64,000 nucleotides of DNA from assembly GCF_004363555.1 (NCBI RefSeq), contig NZ_SNZJ01000019.1, positions 25,746-89,745 on the forward strand. Reading direction: 5' to 3'. Position 1 is the first letter of the stretch. Every line of letters begins with the position of its first letter. A program made the position numbers and the translations under genes. Source of the DNA: Halomonas ventosae. Its GTDB lineage: Bacteria; Pseudomonadota; Gammaproteobacteria; Pseudomonadales; Halomonadaceae. The notes beneath the pieces are model-generated. The model saw nothing but the letters and a program-made list of their open reading frames with translations. It did not search any database and had not been told where the DNA came from. This document shows, one piece after another, positions 37,452-45,484 of the stretch.

Positions 37452-38446
37452 CCGCCGAAGAGGGGCGCAGTCGACGGCGGCTCGCCCAGCAGCGGCGCAC
37501 TGGCCGGCTGGCCGACGCCGGTCGCGGTCAGCGACACCCCCAGGGCCATGATGGCCAGCCCGCCCGCCAGGGCGGCCCAGCCCAGCAGCCTGCCGATGCG
37601 TTGGCCCGTGACCCGGGCAGCCAGCCGCTGCTCTGCCCAGCCTCGGGCGAACACGCTGGCCAGCGCGAGTGCCGAGACGGTGAGTGCCGTGCCCAGCGCC
37701 ATCACCAGCACCGCCGCCACCCCGACCATGAAGTTGTCCAGCAGGGTGGCCGCTCCCAGCAGCAGTACGCCACCGCTGCAGGGGCGGATGCCGATGGCCA
37801 CCACCGTGATCAGGGCCGTGCGCCAGTCCCCGGCACGCTGCGGATCCACGTGGTGATGCCCCCCGCAGCAAGCGTGGTCGGCGTCATGGTCATGGGGACG
37901 ATGATGCCCTCCTGCCGGCGCGACCGACGGTACGGCCGCACTGCCTCGCAGCTGGCGGATGGCCCGCCAGCAGAGCCAGGCACCCAGCAGGGTCACCATG
38001 ATGAAGCTTGCCTGCTCCACCCAGGCCACGCTTCCCATGGCCTGGCGCGTCAGCCAGCCCAGGCCATGCACCAGCCCCAGCACCAGGCCGATGGCCACCA
38101 GCCCCTGCAGCAGGGAGGCGGCGAAGGAGAGGGCCAGGGCCCGACGGCGGGCACCGCCCTGGGAGAGCAGGTAGGTGGTCAACACGGCCTTGCCATGTCC
38201 GGGACCGGCGGCATGGAAGACGCCGTAGCCGAAGCTGATGCCGAGCAGGGTCGCCCAGGTGGCCGGCGAGGGGGTGCCGGAGAGCCCCGTGATGGCCAGG
38301 GTCAGCGCCCGGTGGAAGTCGCGCTGCCAGGCCACCAGCTGCAGGCTGAGCTCCTGAAGGGCCCCCTGAAACACCCCTTGCCAGGCGAGCAGGGCGAGCA
38401 ACAGCCCACCGGCCAGCCACACCAGACGCTTGAGGGCTAACGGCAC
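37448..38446 (-). CDS. NicO/RcnA-family metal transporter
   Basis: This 332-residue inner-membrane protein has about seven hydrophobic helices, the GYGVFHAAGPGHGKAVLTTYLL motif near residue 75, a histidine-rich cytoplasmic loop (GHHRPHDHDADHACCGGHHHVD) near 180, and GIRPCSGGVLLLGAA near 220. The family moves nickel, cobalt or zinc. It overlaps the DUF1007 gene upstream by ten bases, the usual pairing. Confidence 0.88.
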   Translation of the reverse strand: MPLALKRLVWLAGGLLLALLAWQGVFQGALQELSLQLVAWQRDFHRALTLAITGLSGTPSPATWATLLGISFGYGVFHAAGPGHGKAVLTTYLLSQGGARRRALALSFAASLLQGLVAIGLVLGLVHGLGWLTRQAMGSVAWVEQASFIMVTLLGAWLCWRAIRQLRGSAAVPSVAPAGGHHRPHDHDADHACCGGHHHVDPQRAGDWRTALITVVAIGIRPCSGGVLLLGAATLLDNFMVGVAAVLVMALGTALTVSALALASVFARGWAEQRLAARVTGQRIGRLLGWAALAGGLAIMALGVSLTATGVGQPASAPLLGEPPSTAPLFGG

Positions 38447-39108
38447 GACACCTCCCCGGTCTCGGCGAAGTGGCGCCCCAGGCCAGGTTCGGCCTCGTCA
38501 TCGACGTCGAGCATCGCCGCCGCCATGACCCGCTCGGGATCGGGCTCGGCCGCCCGGATACGCGTCTCGCAAGCGAGCTCGCCGCCCACCACCAGGGCAT
38601 CCTCGAGCGGCGTGTCGCCCTCGGCTTCGTGGACTACCTCGATATAGTAGCTGGGGTCGAACACCCGGTAGCGCAGCGTCTCTCCCGCCATGTCCAGCGG
38701 CTCAGCCAGCGGCAGCAGAAAGACGAACTCGATCCGTCCCTCCCGTTCCAGCACGGTGTAGTCGTCGACCTCGCCGAGCTCGACCCTGCCCCCCTCGAGG
38801 GTCAGCTCGGTGAAATAGCCCTGCGGTGAGAGGGTCTCCCGCATATCGCTGCCCAGCTGGTCGAGGCCGGCATCGAGGCCACCACCTCCCGCTTCCCGGC
38901 CGAGCTCCTCGAGCAGCACCAGGCTGTAGAAGGGATCCAGGCGCCAGGACTGCTGAAGGGCTTGCAGCCGTCCCTCGCCATCGAGCACCAGGCGCATGCG
39001 CAGGTCGATCCAGCCATGGGGGTGAGCCGCGGCCGCCAGCGGCAACAGAAGGCCAGCGGCGAGGCAGAGCATTCCGATCAGGCGAGGGGACACCAGGTAA
39101 GGAATCAT
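38437..39108 (-). CDS. DUF1007 periplasmic protein, partner of the NicO transporter
   Basis: The start MIPYLVSPRL is chosen because AAGG lies six bases before it; an ATG six codons earlier is also possible. The signal peptide ends near AAAAHPHGW, the conserved DUF1007 N terminus, whose histidines could bind metal. The rest is beta-rich and acidic, with FDPSYYIEVVHE near residue 155. DUF1007 proteins almost always accompany NicO-type exporters or importers and probably handle the metal in the periplasm. Confidence 0.85.
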   Translation of the reverse strand: MIPYLVSPRLIGMLCLAAGLLLPLAAAAHPHGWIDLRMRLVLDGEGRLQALQQSWRLDPFYSLVLLEELGREAGGGGLDAGLDQLGSDMRETLSPQGYFTELTLEGGRVELGEVDDYTVLEREGRIEFVFLLPLAEPLDMAGETLRYRVFDPSYYIEVVHEAEGDTPLEDALVVGGELACETRIRAAEPDPERVMAAAMLDVDDEAEPGLGRHFAETGEVSCR

Positions 39109-39136
39109 CGGCGGCCTTGTCGTCATCTGGGACCCA

Positions 39137-39493
39137 TCAGGGTAACAGCCCCAGCCGCGACTGCAGGTCAGTCAGGAGAGGGTCCAGCACGGTGGGTGGC
39201 AGGGGCCGCCCACCCCGGGTGGCGATGAAGCTGACCCGGCTGCCATCCCCCTGGCCGGCCACGCGCAGCGACACGCCGTAACCCGGCATCCGGCCGAGTA
39301 CCGCCTCCAGGCGACCCAAGTCGCCGTCGGCATGGCGGATCACGTAGCCGCGCTCCATCAGCAGCTCCATGGCCTCGCGCAGGGTGGCCTCGGGTGTCGC
39401 CGCCAGGTGGATCTCGCGGGGCTCAGGCGGTGCGGGCGTGGCACAGCCGGCCAGCCAGGCGACCAGCAGGATGACGAGGGGGGTACGCATCAT
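39137..39493 (-). CDS. Small lipoprotein related to the next gene
   Basis: The 118-residue product follows AGGAGG and overlaps the preceding gene's stop in ATGA. The lipobox VAWLAGC lipidates the cysteine near residue 16. The mature part begins with LREAMELLMERGYVIRHADGDLGRLEAVLGR, which matches the module in the neighbouring lipoprotein (LARAVTALEAEGFLVRHTDASLGLVSAER). No function is known. Confidence 0.75.
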   Translation of the reverse strand: MMRTPLVILLVAWLAGCATPAPPEPREIHLAATPEATLREAMELLMERGYVIRHADGDLGRLEAVLGRMPGYGVSLRVAGQGDGSRVSFIATRGGRPLPPTVLDPLLTDLQSRLGLLP

Positions 39494-40026
39494 GGGGCCT
39501 CCTGTGGCGGTACGGCCTCGATGGCATCGCGCAGGTCGCGGCAGAAGTCGGCATCGCTGGCACTGCGCGACTCGCGCAGTGCCCCTCGCCAGTCGATGAT
39601 GCGGATATCCCGGGACACCTGCACCTGCTGCTCCCCCACCACCACCGAGACCCTCTCGACACGCGTGGCCTCGTCGACGCCCACTCCGAAGCCCGTGCCG
39701 AGCCCGATCATCACGCCGGAGGACACATGACCGCCGCTGCCGCCCAGCACGAAGCCGCCGAAGCGGGGCAGGCGCTCGACGCCGTTGTCGTGATAGATGG
39801 TGTTTCGGGCGCGTTCGGCACTGACCAGCCCCAGCGACGCATCGGTGTGACGCACCAGGAAGCCCTCCGCCTCCAGGGCCGTGACGGCCCTGGCCAGGCT
39901 GTCGCCGGACCCGGCGGGCCAGCGGCACTCGGCAGCCGGGGCAGGCTCGGCCACGGGCAGGGTCGTCGGCGTCACCTGGCAGCCGGCCAGCGCCGCCGGC
40001 AGCAGCAACAGCAGCCATCTACGCAT
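39490..40026 (-). CDS. Lipoprotein of unknown function with shared N-terminal module
   Basis: The 178-residue product starts MRRWLLLLL after GGAGA. The lipobox PAALAGC gives the lipidated cysteine near residue 16. The mature protein has a helix-strand module (SLARAVTALEAEGFLVRHTDASLGLVSAERAR) and then a glycine-rich GGSGGHVSSGVMIGLGTGFGVGVDEATRVERVSVVV, followed by a beta-rich tail. It forms a two-gene operon with the smaller relative. No named family was recognised. Confidence 0.75.
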   Translation of the reverse strand: MRRWLLLLLPAALAGCQVTPTTLPVAEPAPAAECRWPAGSGDSLARAVTALEAEGFLVRHTDASLGLVSAERARNTIYHDNGVERLPRFGGFVLGGSGGHVSSGVMIGLGTGFGVGVDEATRVERVSVVVGEQQVQVSRDIRIIDWRGALRESRSASDADFCRDLRDAIEAVPPQEAP

Positions 40027-40152
40027 CGGATGCTCTCCGCGAAGGGTCAGGAGCAGTCTACGCTGGAAGTCGGCAGGGATGAAGCGCCCGGGGTTCTGTC
40101 CCGCGCCGGCCGGCGCTAAGCTGGAAACTCCTTCCACAAGACGAGAGCGGCC

Positions 40153-41298
40153 ATGAAGATCCTCATCTGCCCGGACAGCTTCAAGGATGCCCTGCCCGCC
40201 GCCGATGCCGCGCGCGCCATCGCCGTGGGGGCGAAGCGTGCCGGTGACGACATCGAGGCCCTGGAGTGCCCGCTGGCCGATGGCGGCGAGGGAAGCCTCG
40301 ATGCCCTGCTGGCCGCCACCGGGGCCGAGCGCCGCTCGGCTGACGTCCACGACGCCCTGGGTCGCCCGGCCCGGGCCGACTGGGGCTGGCACGCCGCGAA
40401 CCGCACCGCCTACGTGGAACTGGCCGAGGCCAGTGGCCTGCAGGCGCTGGCGCCCGACGAGCGCACCGCCCTGCACAGCACCACCTTCGGGGTCGGCGAG
40501 TTGGTCCGGGAGGCGCTGGATGCCGGTGCCGAGCAGCTGCTGCTTACCCTCGGCGGCAGCGCCACCAATGACGGCGGGGCGGGGATGCTGGCAGCCCTGG
40601 GGGCGCGACTGCGTGACGACGAGGGCCGCGACCTGGCCCCGGGCGGCGCCGCCCTCGCCGACCTGGCCGAGCTCGACCTGGACGGTCTCGACCCGCGCCT
40701 CGCCGGCCTGCACGTCGAGACCGCAGTGGACGTGGACAACCCGCTGCTGGGCGAGCGTGGCGCCAGTGCAGTCTTCGGCCCCCAGAAGGGCGCCTCGCCG
40801 GATGAGGTGGCGCGCCTCGATGCCGCCCTCGCCCGCTTCGCCGACATCAGCGCCGCGACCCTGGGCCAGGATTACCGCGAGCTGCCCGGGGCCGGCGCCG
40901 CCGGCGGCATGGGCTTCGCCGCCCGGGCCTTCCTCGGTGCCGAGCTGCGCCCCGGCATCGAGCTGGTGATGGCCCAGGCCGGCGTCGAGTCGCTGCTGGC
41001 GGACGCCGACCTGGTGATCACCGGCGAGGGCCAGCTCGATGGCCAGAGCCTGGCCGGCAAGACCCCGGTGGGCGTGGCGCGGCTGGCCCGGCGCCACGGG
41101 GTGCCGGTGGTGGTGCTGGCTGGGCGCCTGGCACCGGGCTGGCAGGCCGCCTTCGACGAGGGCGTGACCGCGGCCTTCGCCCTGGCCGATGGACCCATGG
41201 CGCTCGACGAGGCACTCGTGCGCTGCGCCGAGCTGCTGGCCGACCGCACCGAGGGCCTGGTGCGGTTCTGGGTCGCACTCGGTGGCGCGCGGGCTTGA
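40153..41298 (+). CDS. Glycerate kinase
   Basis: It phosphorylates glycerate (2- or 3-phosphoglycerate depending on type). The 381-residue GarK/GlxK-type protein has KILICPDSFKDALPA at the N terminus, PLADGGEGSLDALLAATG near residue 40, GGSATNDGGAGMLAALG near 135 and LVITGEGQLDGQSLAGKTP near 290. Length is normal. It stands alone; no glyoxylate-carboligase or tartronate genes are nearby. Confidence 0.92.
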   Translation: MKILICPDSFKDALPAADAARAIAVGAKRAGDDIEALECPLADGGEGSLDALLAATGAERRSADVHDALGRPARADWGWHAANRTAYVELAEASGLQALAPDERTALHSTTFGVGELVREALDAGAEQLLLTLGGSATNDGGAGMLAALGARLRDDEGRDLAPGGAALADLAELDLDGLDPRLAGLHVETAVDVDNPLLGERGASAVFGPQKGASPDEVARLDAALARFADISAATLGQDYRELPGAGAAGGMGFAARAFLGAELRPGIELVMAQAGVESLLADADLVITGEGQLDGQSLAGKTPVGVARLARRHGVPVVVLAGRLAPGWQAAFDEGVTAAFALADGPMALDEALVRCAELLADRTEGLVRFWVALGGARA

Positions 41299-41417
41299 AG
41301 TGCCTATCCTGCACCCGCATGTCATCGACATCGGCTATGGTGGCCATGGCGACATTTGACTTATCCACCGCCGGCAGACGCATTACCCTTTCCGCATCGC
41401 GATCAAGGAGGCATTGC

Positions 41418-41891
41418 ATGAGCGAGACCAATACCATCGGCCTGCACGAGGCCAGCGCCAGCCAGCTGGCCGAGAAGCTCAACGAACTGCTGGCCAACTA
41501 CCAGATCTTCTACATGAACGTGCGCGGCTACCACTGGAACGTGAAGGGCCGCCAGTTCTTCCAGCTCCACGAGAAGTTCGAGGAGTTCTACACCGACCTG
41601 CTGACCAAGGTCGACGAGGTCGCCGAGCGCATCCTCACCCTGGGCCACCAGCCGGTTCACGCCTACAGCGACTACGTGAAGCTCTCAAGGATCCAGGAGG
41701 ACAAGAACGTCCACGACGGCGAGGCCTGCGTGCGCGGCGTGCTCCAGGGCTACCAGACCCTGATCGAGCTGCAGCGCGAGCTGCTCTCCCTGGCCTCGGA
41801 TGCCGACGACGAGGGCACCGCCGCCCAGGCCGGCGACTATATCCGCGAGCAGGAGAAGACCGTGTGGATGCTGGGCGCCTACCTCGGCTGA
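41418..41891 (+). CDS. dps: Dps-family DNA-binding ferritin
   Basis: It stores iron as ferric oxide and shields DNA under oxidative stress. The 157-residue protein starts at MSETNTIGLH, set by AAGGAGG six bases upstream. Ferroxidase-site residues are visible in YHWNVKGRQFFQLHEKFEEFYTDLLTKVDEVAERI (about residues 33–67). There is no lysine-rich N-terminal tail, so DNA binding may be weak. A TTGACT hexamer at 41356 may be part of its promoter. Confidence 0.92.
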   Translation: MSETNTIGLHEASASQLAEKLNELLANYQIFYMNVRGYHWNVKGRQFFQLHEKFEEFYTDLLTKVDEVAERILTLGHQPVHAYSDYVKLSRIQEDKNVHDGEACVRGVLQGYQTLIELQRELLSLASDADDEGTAAQAGDYIREQEKTVWMLGAYLG

Positions 41892-41914
41892 TCACCGGCA
41901 CCGCTGAACCGAAG

Positions 41915-41950
41915 CACCACGACGCGGCCCCGAGGGGCGGCGTTGTGGTG
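41915..41950. terminator. Bidirectional hairpin between dps and rmuC
   Basis: An 11-bp stem (CACCACGACGC / GCGTTGTGGTG, one G-T pair) with an inner C/G stem lies between two convergent stops. It lacks a T run. Confidence 0.55.
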
Positions 41951-41975
41951 TGGGGACGGCTGATCCGGCAAGGTC

Positions 41976-43391
41976 TCAGGAACGATTTGTCGCCTCATCG
42001 TCCGGCTCACCCTCCTCCCCGGCGGCACGCACCAGTTCCGTCGGCAACGGCTTCTTCATGCGCACCCCCAGGCGCTGCAGCTCGGTGGCCTGGGCCACCA
42101 GGCTGCCTTGCCCGCTGGAGAGCCGCCCCATGGCACGGCGATGGCTGTCGCCCGCCCGCTCCAGGTGGCGGCCGACCTCCTCGAGGCTCTCGACGAAGCC
42201 GGAGAACTTGGCCAGCAGTTTCTCGGCCCGGTCACCGATCAGGCGCGCATTCTCGTTCTGGCGCTCCAGGCTCCACAGGCCGGCCACGGTGCGCAGGCTG
42301 GCCAGCAGGGTGGTCGGGGTGACCACCACCACCTGGCGGTCGAAGGCTTCCTGGAAGAGCGTGGGGTCGCGCTCGAAGGCGGCGGCAAACGCAGGCTCCA
42401 CCGGCACGAAGAGGAACACGAAGTCCGGCGAATTGAGCCCCGGCAGCGCCGGATAGTCCTTGCCCGAGAGCCCGGCGACATGGCCGCGCAGCGACTGCAG
42501 GTGGGCCCTCATGGCCGACTCTCGCTCGGCCTCGTCCTCGGCGTTGACCACCCGGGTCCAGGCCACCAGCGACACCTTGGCATCGACGATCAGGTGGCGG
42601 TCGTCGGGCAGGTAGATCACCGCATCGGGGCGCTGGCGCCCCTGCTCCCCCTGCAGCGAGACTTCGCGGCGGTACTCGATGTCGCGTCGCAGGCCGCTGC
42701 GCTCCAGCACGGTCTCGAGCATCAGCTCGCCCCAGTGGCCCTGGGCCTTCTGGTCGCCCTTGAGGGCGCGGGCGAGGCCCGCGGCCTCCTCGCCGAGGCG
42801 GGCATTGAGCCCGGCGAGCTGTTCGAGCTGGGCCTTGAGGGAGCCGCTGTCGCGACTCTGCTGGCCGTGGAGCTCCTCGACCCGACGGCGGAACTGGTCA
42901 ACCTGCTCGCGGAAGGGGCGCAGCAGGGCCTCCAGGCTGTCGCGGCTCTGTGCCGAGAAGGCCTGCTGGCGCTCCTCGAAGATGCGCCCGGCGAGCTGGC
43001 GGAACTCCTCCTTGAGCCGCTCCCGGGCCTCCTCCAGCAGGGCCAGCTGCTCACGGTGTCGCAGCGCCATCTGCTCCTGCTCGGCCTCCAGCCGGGCGGC
43101 ATGCTCGCGCCGCTCGGCCAGCCGGTCGCGCGTCGCGGCCAGTTCGGCCTCCAGCCCGGCCAGGCGCTCGCGGCTGCCATCGAGCTGCGCATCGCTCTGG
43201 GCCAGCTCCTGCTCCAGGCGCCGCACGCTGGCCTCGCCCTCGGCCAGCGCCTGCTCCCGGACGAGGAGGCGTGCCTCGGCGGCGACCAGGCGCCGGCGCC
43301 AGGACAGCCCCAACCAGGCCAGCGCGATCAAGAGGCCGGCCAGTCCCCAGACCAGCCAGGCAGGCGCCGCTCCCTGCAGCAGTTCGTTCAT
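41976..43391 (-). CDS. rmuC: DNA recombination protein RmuC
   Basis: The 471-residue protein has a membrane anchor (about residues 10–28), a long coiled coil (about 35–200) and the RmuC nuclease-like domain (WGELMLETVLERSGL, PDAVIYLPDDRHLIVDAKVSL, FLFVPVEPAF, VVVVTPTTLLASLRTVAGLW). Start at MNELLQG follows GAGGT. RmuC limits inversions at short inverted repeats. Confidence 0.92.
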   Translation of the reverse strand: MNELLQGAAPAWLVWGLAGLLIALAWLGLSWRRRLVAAEARLLVREQALAEGEASVRRLEQELAQSDAQLDGSRERLAGLEAELAATRDRLAERREHAARLEAEQEQMALRHREQLALLEEARERLKEEFRQLAGRIFEERQQAFSAQSRDSLEALLRPFREQVDQFRRRVEELHGQQSRDSGSLKAQLEQLAGLNARLGEEAAGLARALKGDQKAQGHWGELMLETVLERSGLRRDIEYRREVSLQGEQGRQRPDAVIYLPDDRHLIVDAKVSLVAWTRVVNAEDEAERESAMRAHLQSLRGHVAGLSGKDYPALPGLNSPDFVFLFVPVEPAFAAAFERDPTLFQEAFDRQVVVVTPTTLLASLRTVAGLWSLERQNENARLIGDRAEKLLAKFSGFVESLEEVGRHLERAGDSHRRAMGRLSSGQGSLVAQATELQRLGVRMKKPLPTELVRAAGEEGEPDDEATNRS

Positions 43392-43582
43392 CACCACCTC
43401 GAGTGTGGAATGTGGAGAGAATCGGGAAACGCCGGGCATATCAGCGAACAGTGTTCGATATGCCCTGGCCCTCCGGCTATATTGTCGCCAGGGAACGCAG
43501 GGGCGAACCGAGTCACGTCACCGCAACGCCACGCGTCGCGTCAAGCGTCACTTCACGCGTCATTCCACGAGAGGACTCCCCG

Positions 43583-43930
43583 ATGAAACGACTCCTGCTC
43601 GCCGCCTCGATCGCGGCCCTTGCCCTGGCGATGAGCCTGCCGGCGCTGGCCGACCGCGGCCGTCACCACGGCTATCACGGCGCCTCGTCACACCACCAGG
43701 CCCATGACCGGTACCAGGATCGCGGCAAGCACCACCGCAAGCACCGTCACAAGGCGCATCGCAAGCACCGCCACCACGCACCGCGGCGAGTGGTGGAGCA
43801 CCACCACCGCTACTCTCGGCCAGCGCGCCACCGGGACTATCGACGGTACCGCGACTACCGCGGCCACACTGACATCCCGCTGGTCTCGGTGGATGGCTAT
43901 CCGCTGGTCAGGATCCAGGTCGGCCACTGA
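43583..43930 (+). CDS. Secreted histidine/arginine-rich protein of unknown function
   Basis: The 115-residue product has a clear signal peptide (LPALA near residue 23). The mature chain starts with a run of His, Lys, Arg and Tyr (HHGYHGASSHHQAHDRY, KHHRKHRHKAHRKHRHH), and ends with DIPLVSVDGYPLVRIQVGH. The composition suggests metal binding in the periplasm, like RcnB-type proteins, but no domain is certain. RBS GAGGA precedes the ATG. It is divergent from rmuC and convergent with pepD. Confidence 0.75.
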   Translation: MKRLLLAASIAALALAMSLPALADRGRHHGYHGASSHHQAHDRYQDRGKHHRKHRHKAHRKHRHHAPRRVVEHHHRYSRPARHRDYRRYRDYRGHTDIPLVSVDGYPLVRIQVGH

Positions 43931-43932
43931 GG

Positions 43933-43970
43933 CCGACCCCTCTGGGCCGATGCCAGACCCCGGGGGTCGG
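43933..43970. terminator. Bidirectional hairpin between the His-rich gene and pepD
   Basis: Stem CCGACCCC / GGGGTCGG with an inner TCTGG / CCAGA stem and a short bulge lies between two convergent stops only 49 bases apart. Confidence 0.55.
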
Positions 43971-43979
43971 TAGCGCTTC

Positions 43980-45452
43980 TCAGCGGGTCTCGCCCCTGGC
44001 CAGGTCCTCGACCAGGGCACGCAGCAGCCCCCAGAACTCCGCCACGGAATCCAGCTCCACCCGCTCGTCGGGGGAGTGGGCGCCGCGGATCAGCGGGCCG
44101 AAGGAGATCATGTCCAGCTGCGGGTACTTGCCGCCGAGGATGCCGCACTCGAGGCCGGCGTGGATCACCTTGACCTCGGGCTCACTGCCCAGCCGCTCAC
44201 GGTGCAGGCGACAGAAGCGCGCCAGGAGGGGGCTGTCGGGATTCGGCGTCCAGCCCGGATAGGCATTCTCGACCCGGGTGCGCGCCCCGATCAGCTCGAA
44301 CAGCGCGCGGAAGCGGTCGGCAAGGTCCTCGGTGGCACTGTCGCGCAGCGAACGCACCAGGGCGCAGAGGTGGAACCGCCCGGCCGAAAGGCTGACCACG
44401 CCCAGGTTGTTGGAGGTCTCCACCACCCCCGGGACCGCTACGCTCATGCGCTCGACGCCGCAGGGGGCCACGTGCAGGGCGCGGACCAGCAGCTGGCTGG
44501 CCTGCTCCGTCAGCGCCTCGGCCGGCCTGGGGTCCTGTGGCGCCAGCATCAGGGTGAGCCCCTCGTCGACCCCGGCCAGCTCGGCACGCAGCTCCTCCTG
44601 CAGCACGGCCACTCGCTCGCTGGCGGAGGCCTGCTCGTCGTCGGGCAGCACCAGGGTGGCGAAGGCCTCCCGCGGCAGGGCATTGCGCAGGGTGCCGCCC
44701 TGGTAGTCGACCAGCCTCGCACCGAAGGGCTCGAGGGCACGCAGCACCCGCACCAGCAGCCGGTTGGCGTTGCCGAGCCCCTTGTGGATGTCGATGCCGG
44801 AGTGTCCCCCCGAGAGCCCGGTCAGCGACAGCCGCAGCGCCACCTCGTCGTCGCCCAGCGGCGTGCTGGGCAGCTGGGCCTCGACGATGACATCGGCGCC
44901 GCCGGCGCAGCCGATATAGACCTGGCCACGGTCCTCGGAGTCGAGGTTGAGCAAGAGACGTCCCTCGAGCCACCCCTCGGCCAGGTTGAGGGCCCCGCCC
45001 ATGGAGGACTCCTCCTCCAGGGTGAAGAGCGCCTCCAGCGGGCCGTGCTCCAGGGTCTCGTCCTCGAGGATCGCCAGCGCCGCCGCCACCCCCAGGCCAT
45101 TGTCCGCCCCCAGGGTGGTATCGCAGGCGTGCAGCCAGCCATCGTCGCCCACCCGGGTCTCGATGGGGTCCCTGGTGAAGTCGTGGGGATGGTCGGCATT
45201 GGCCTGGGCCACCATGTCCAGGTGGCCCTGCAGGATCACCCCCGGCGCCGACTCGCAGCCGGGGCTGGCGGCCTTGCGGATGCGCAGGTTGCCGAAGGCG
45301 TCACGGTCGTGGGCAAACCCCAGGCCGTCGGCCCAGCGCTCGAGGATCGCCACCAGGGCGGCCTCGTGGCCGGAGGGACGCGGCGTGTTGCACAGGGTGC
45401 GGAAGTGGCGCCACAGGGGCCGGGGGGAGAGCTGCTCGAGATGTGCGTTCAT
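43980..45452 (-). CDS. pepD: Cytosol non-specific dipeptidase (aminoacyl-histidine dipeptidase)
   Basis: It hydrolyses dipeptides such as carnosine and Xaa-Xaa pairs. The start MNAHLEQLSPRP gives 490 residues, normal for PepD; the longer frame reads through the region upstream. M20 metal-site motifs are present: GHLDMVAQAN near residue 80, TTLGADNGLGVAAALAILED near 114, FTLEEESSMGG near 144 and AGLECGILGGKYP near 426. Confidence 0.94.
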   Translation of the reverse strand: MNAHLEQLSPRPLWRHFRTLCNTPRPSGHEAALVAILERWADGLGFAHDRDAFGNLRIRKAASPGCESAPGVILQGHLDMVAQANADHPHDFTRDPIETRVGDDGWLHACDTTLGADNGLGVAAALAILEDETLEHGPLEALFTLEEESSMGGALNLAEGWLEGRLLLNLDSEDRGQVYIGCAGGADVIVEAQLPSTPLGDDEVALRLSLTGLSGGHSGIDIHKGLGNANRLLVRVLRALEPFGARLVDYQGGTLRNALPREAFATLVLPDDEQASASERVAVLQEELRAELAGVDEGLTLMLAPQDPRPAEALTEQASQLLVRALHVAPCGVERMSVAVPGVVETSNNLGVVSLSAGRFHLCALVRSLRDSATEDLADRFRALFELIGARTRVENAYPGWTPNPDSPLLARFCRLHRERLGSEPEVKVIHAGLECGILGGKYPQLDMISFGPLIRGAHSPDERVELDSVAEFWGLLRALVEDLARGETR

Positions 45453-45484
45453 GGCGGTTCTGTCTCGCGATTGACCCGGGAACT

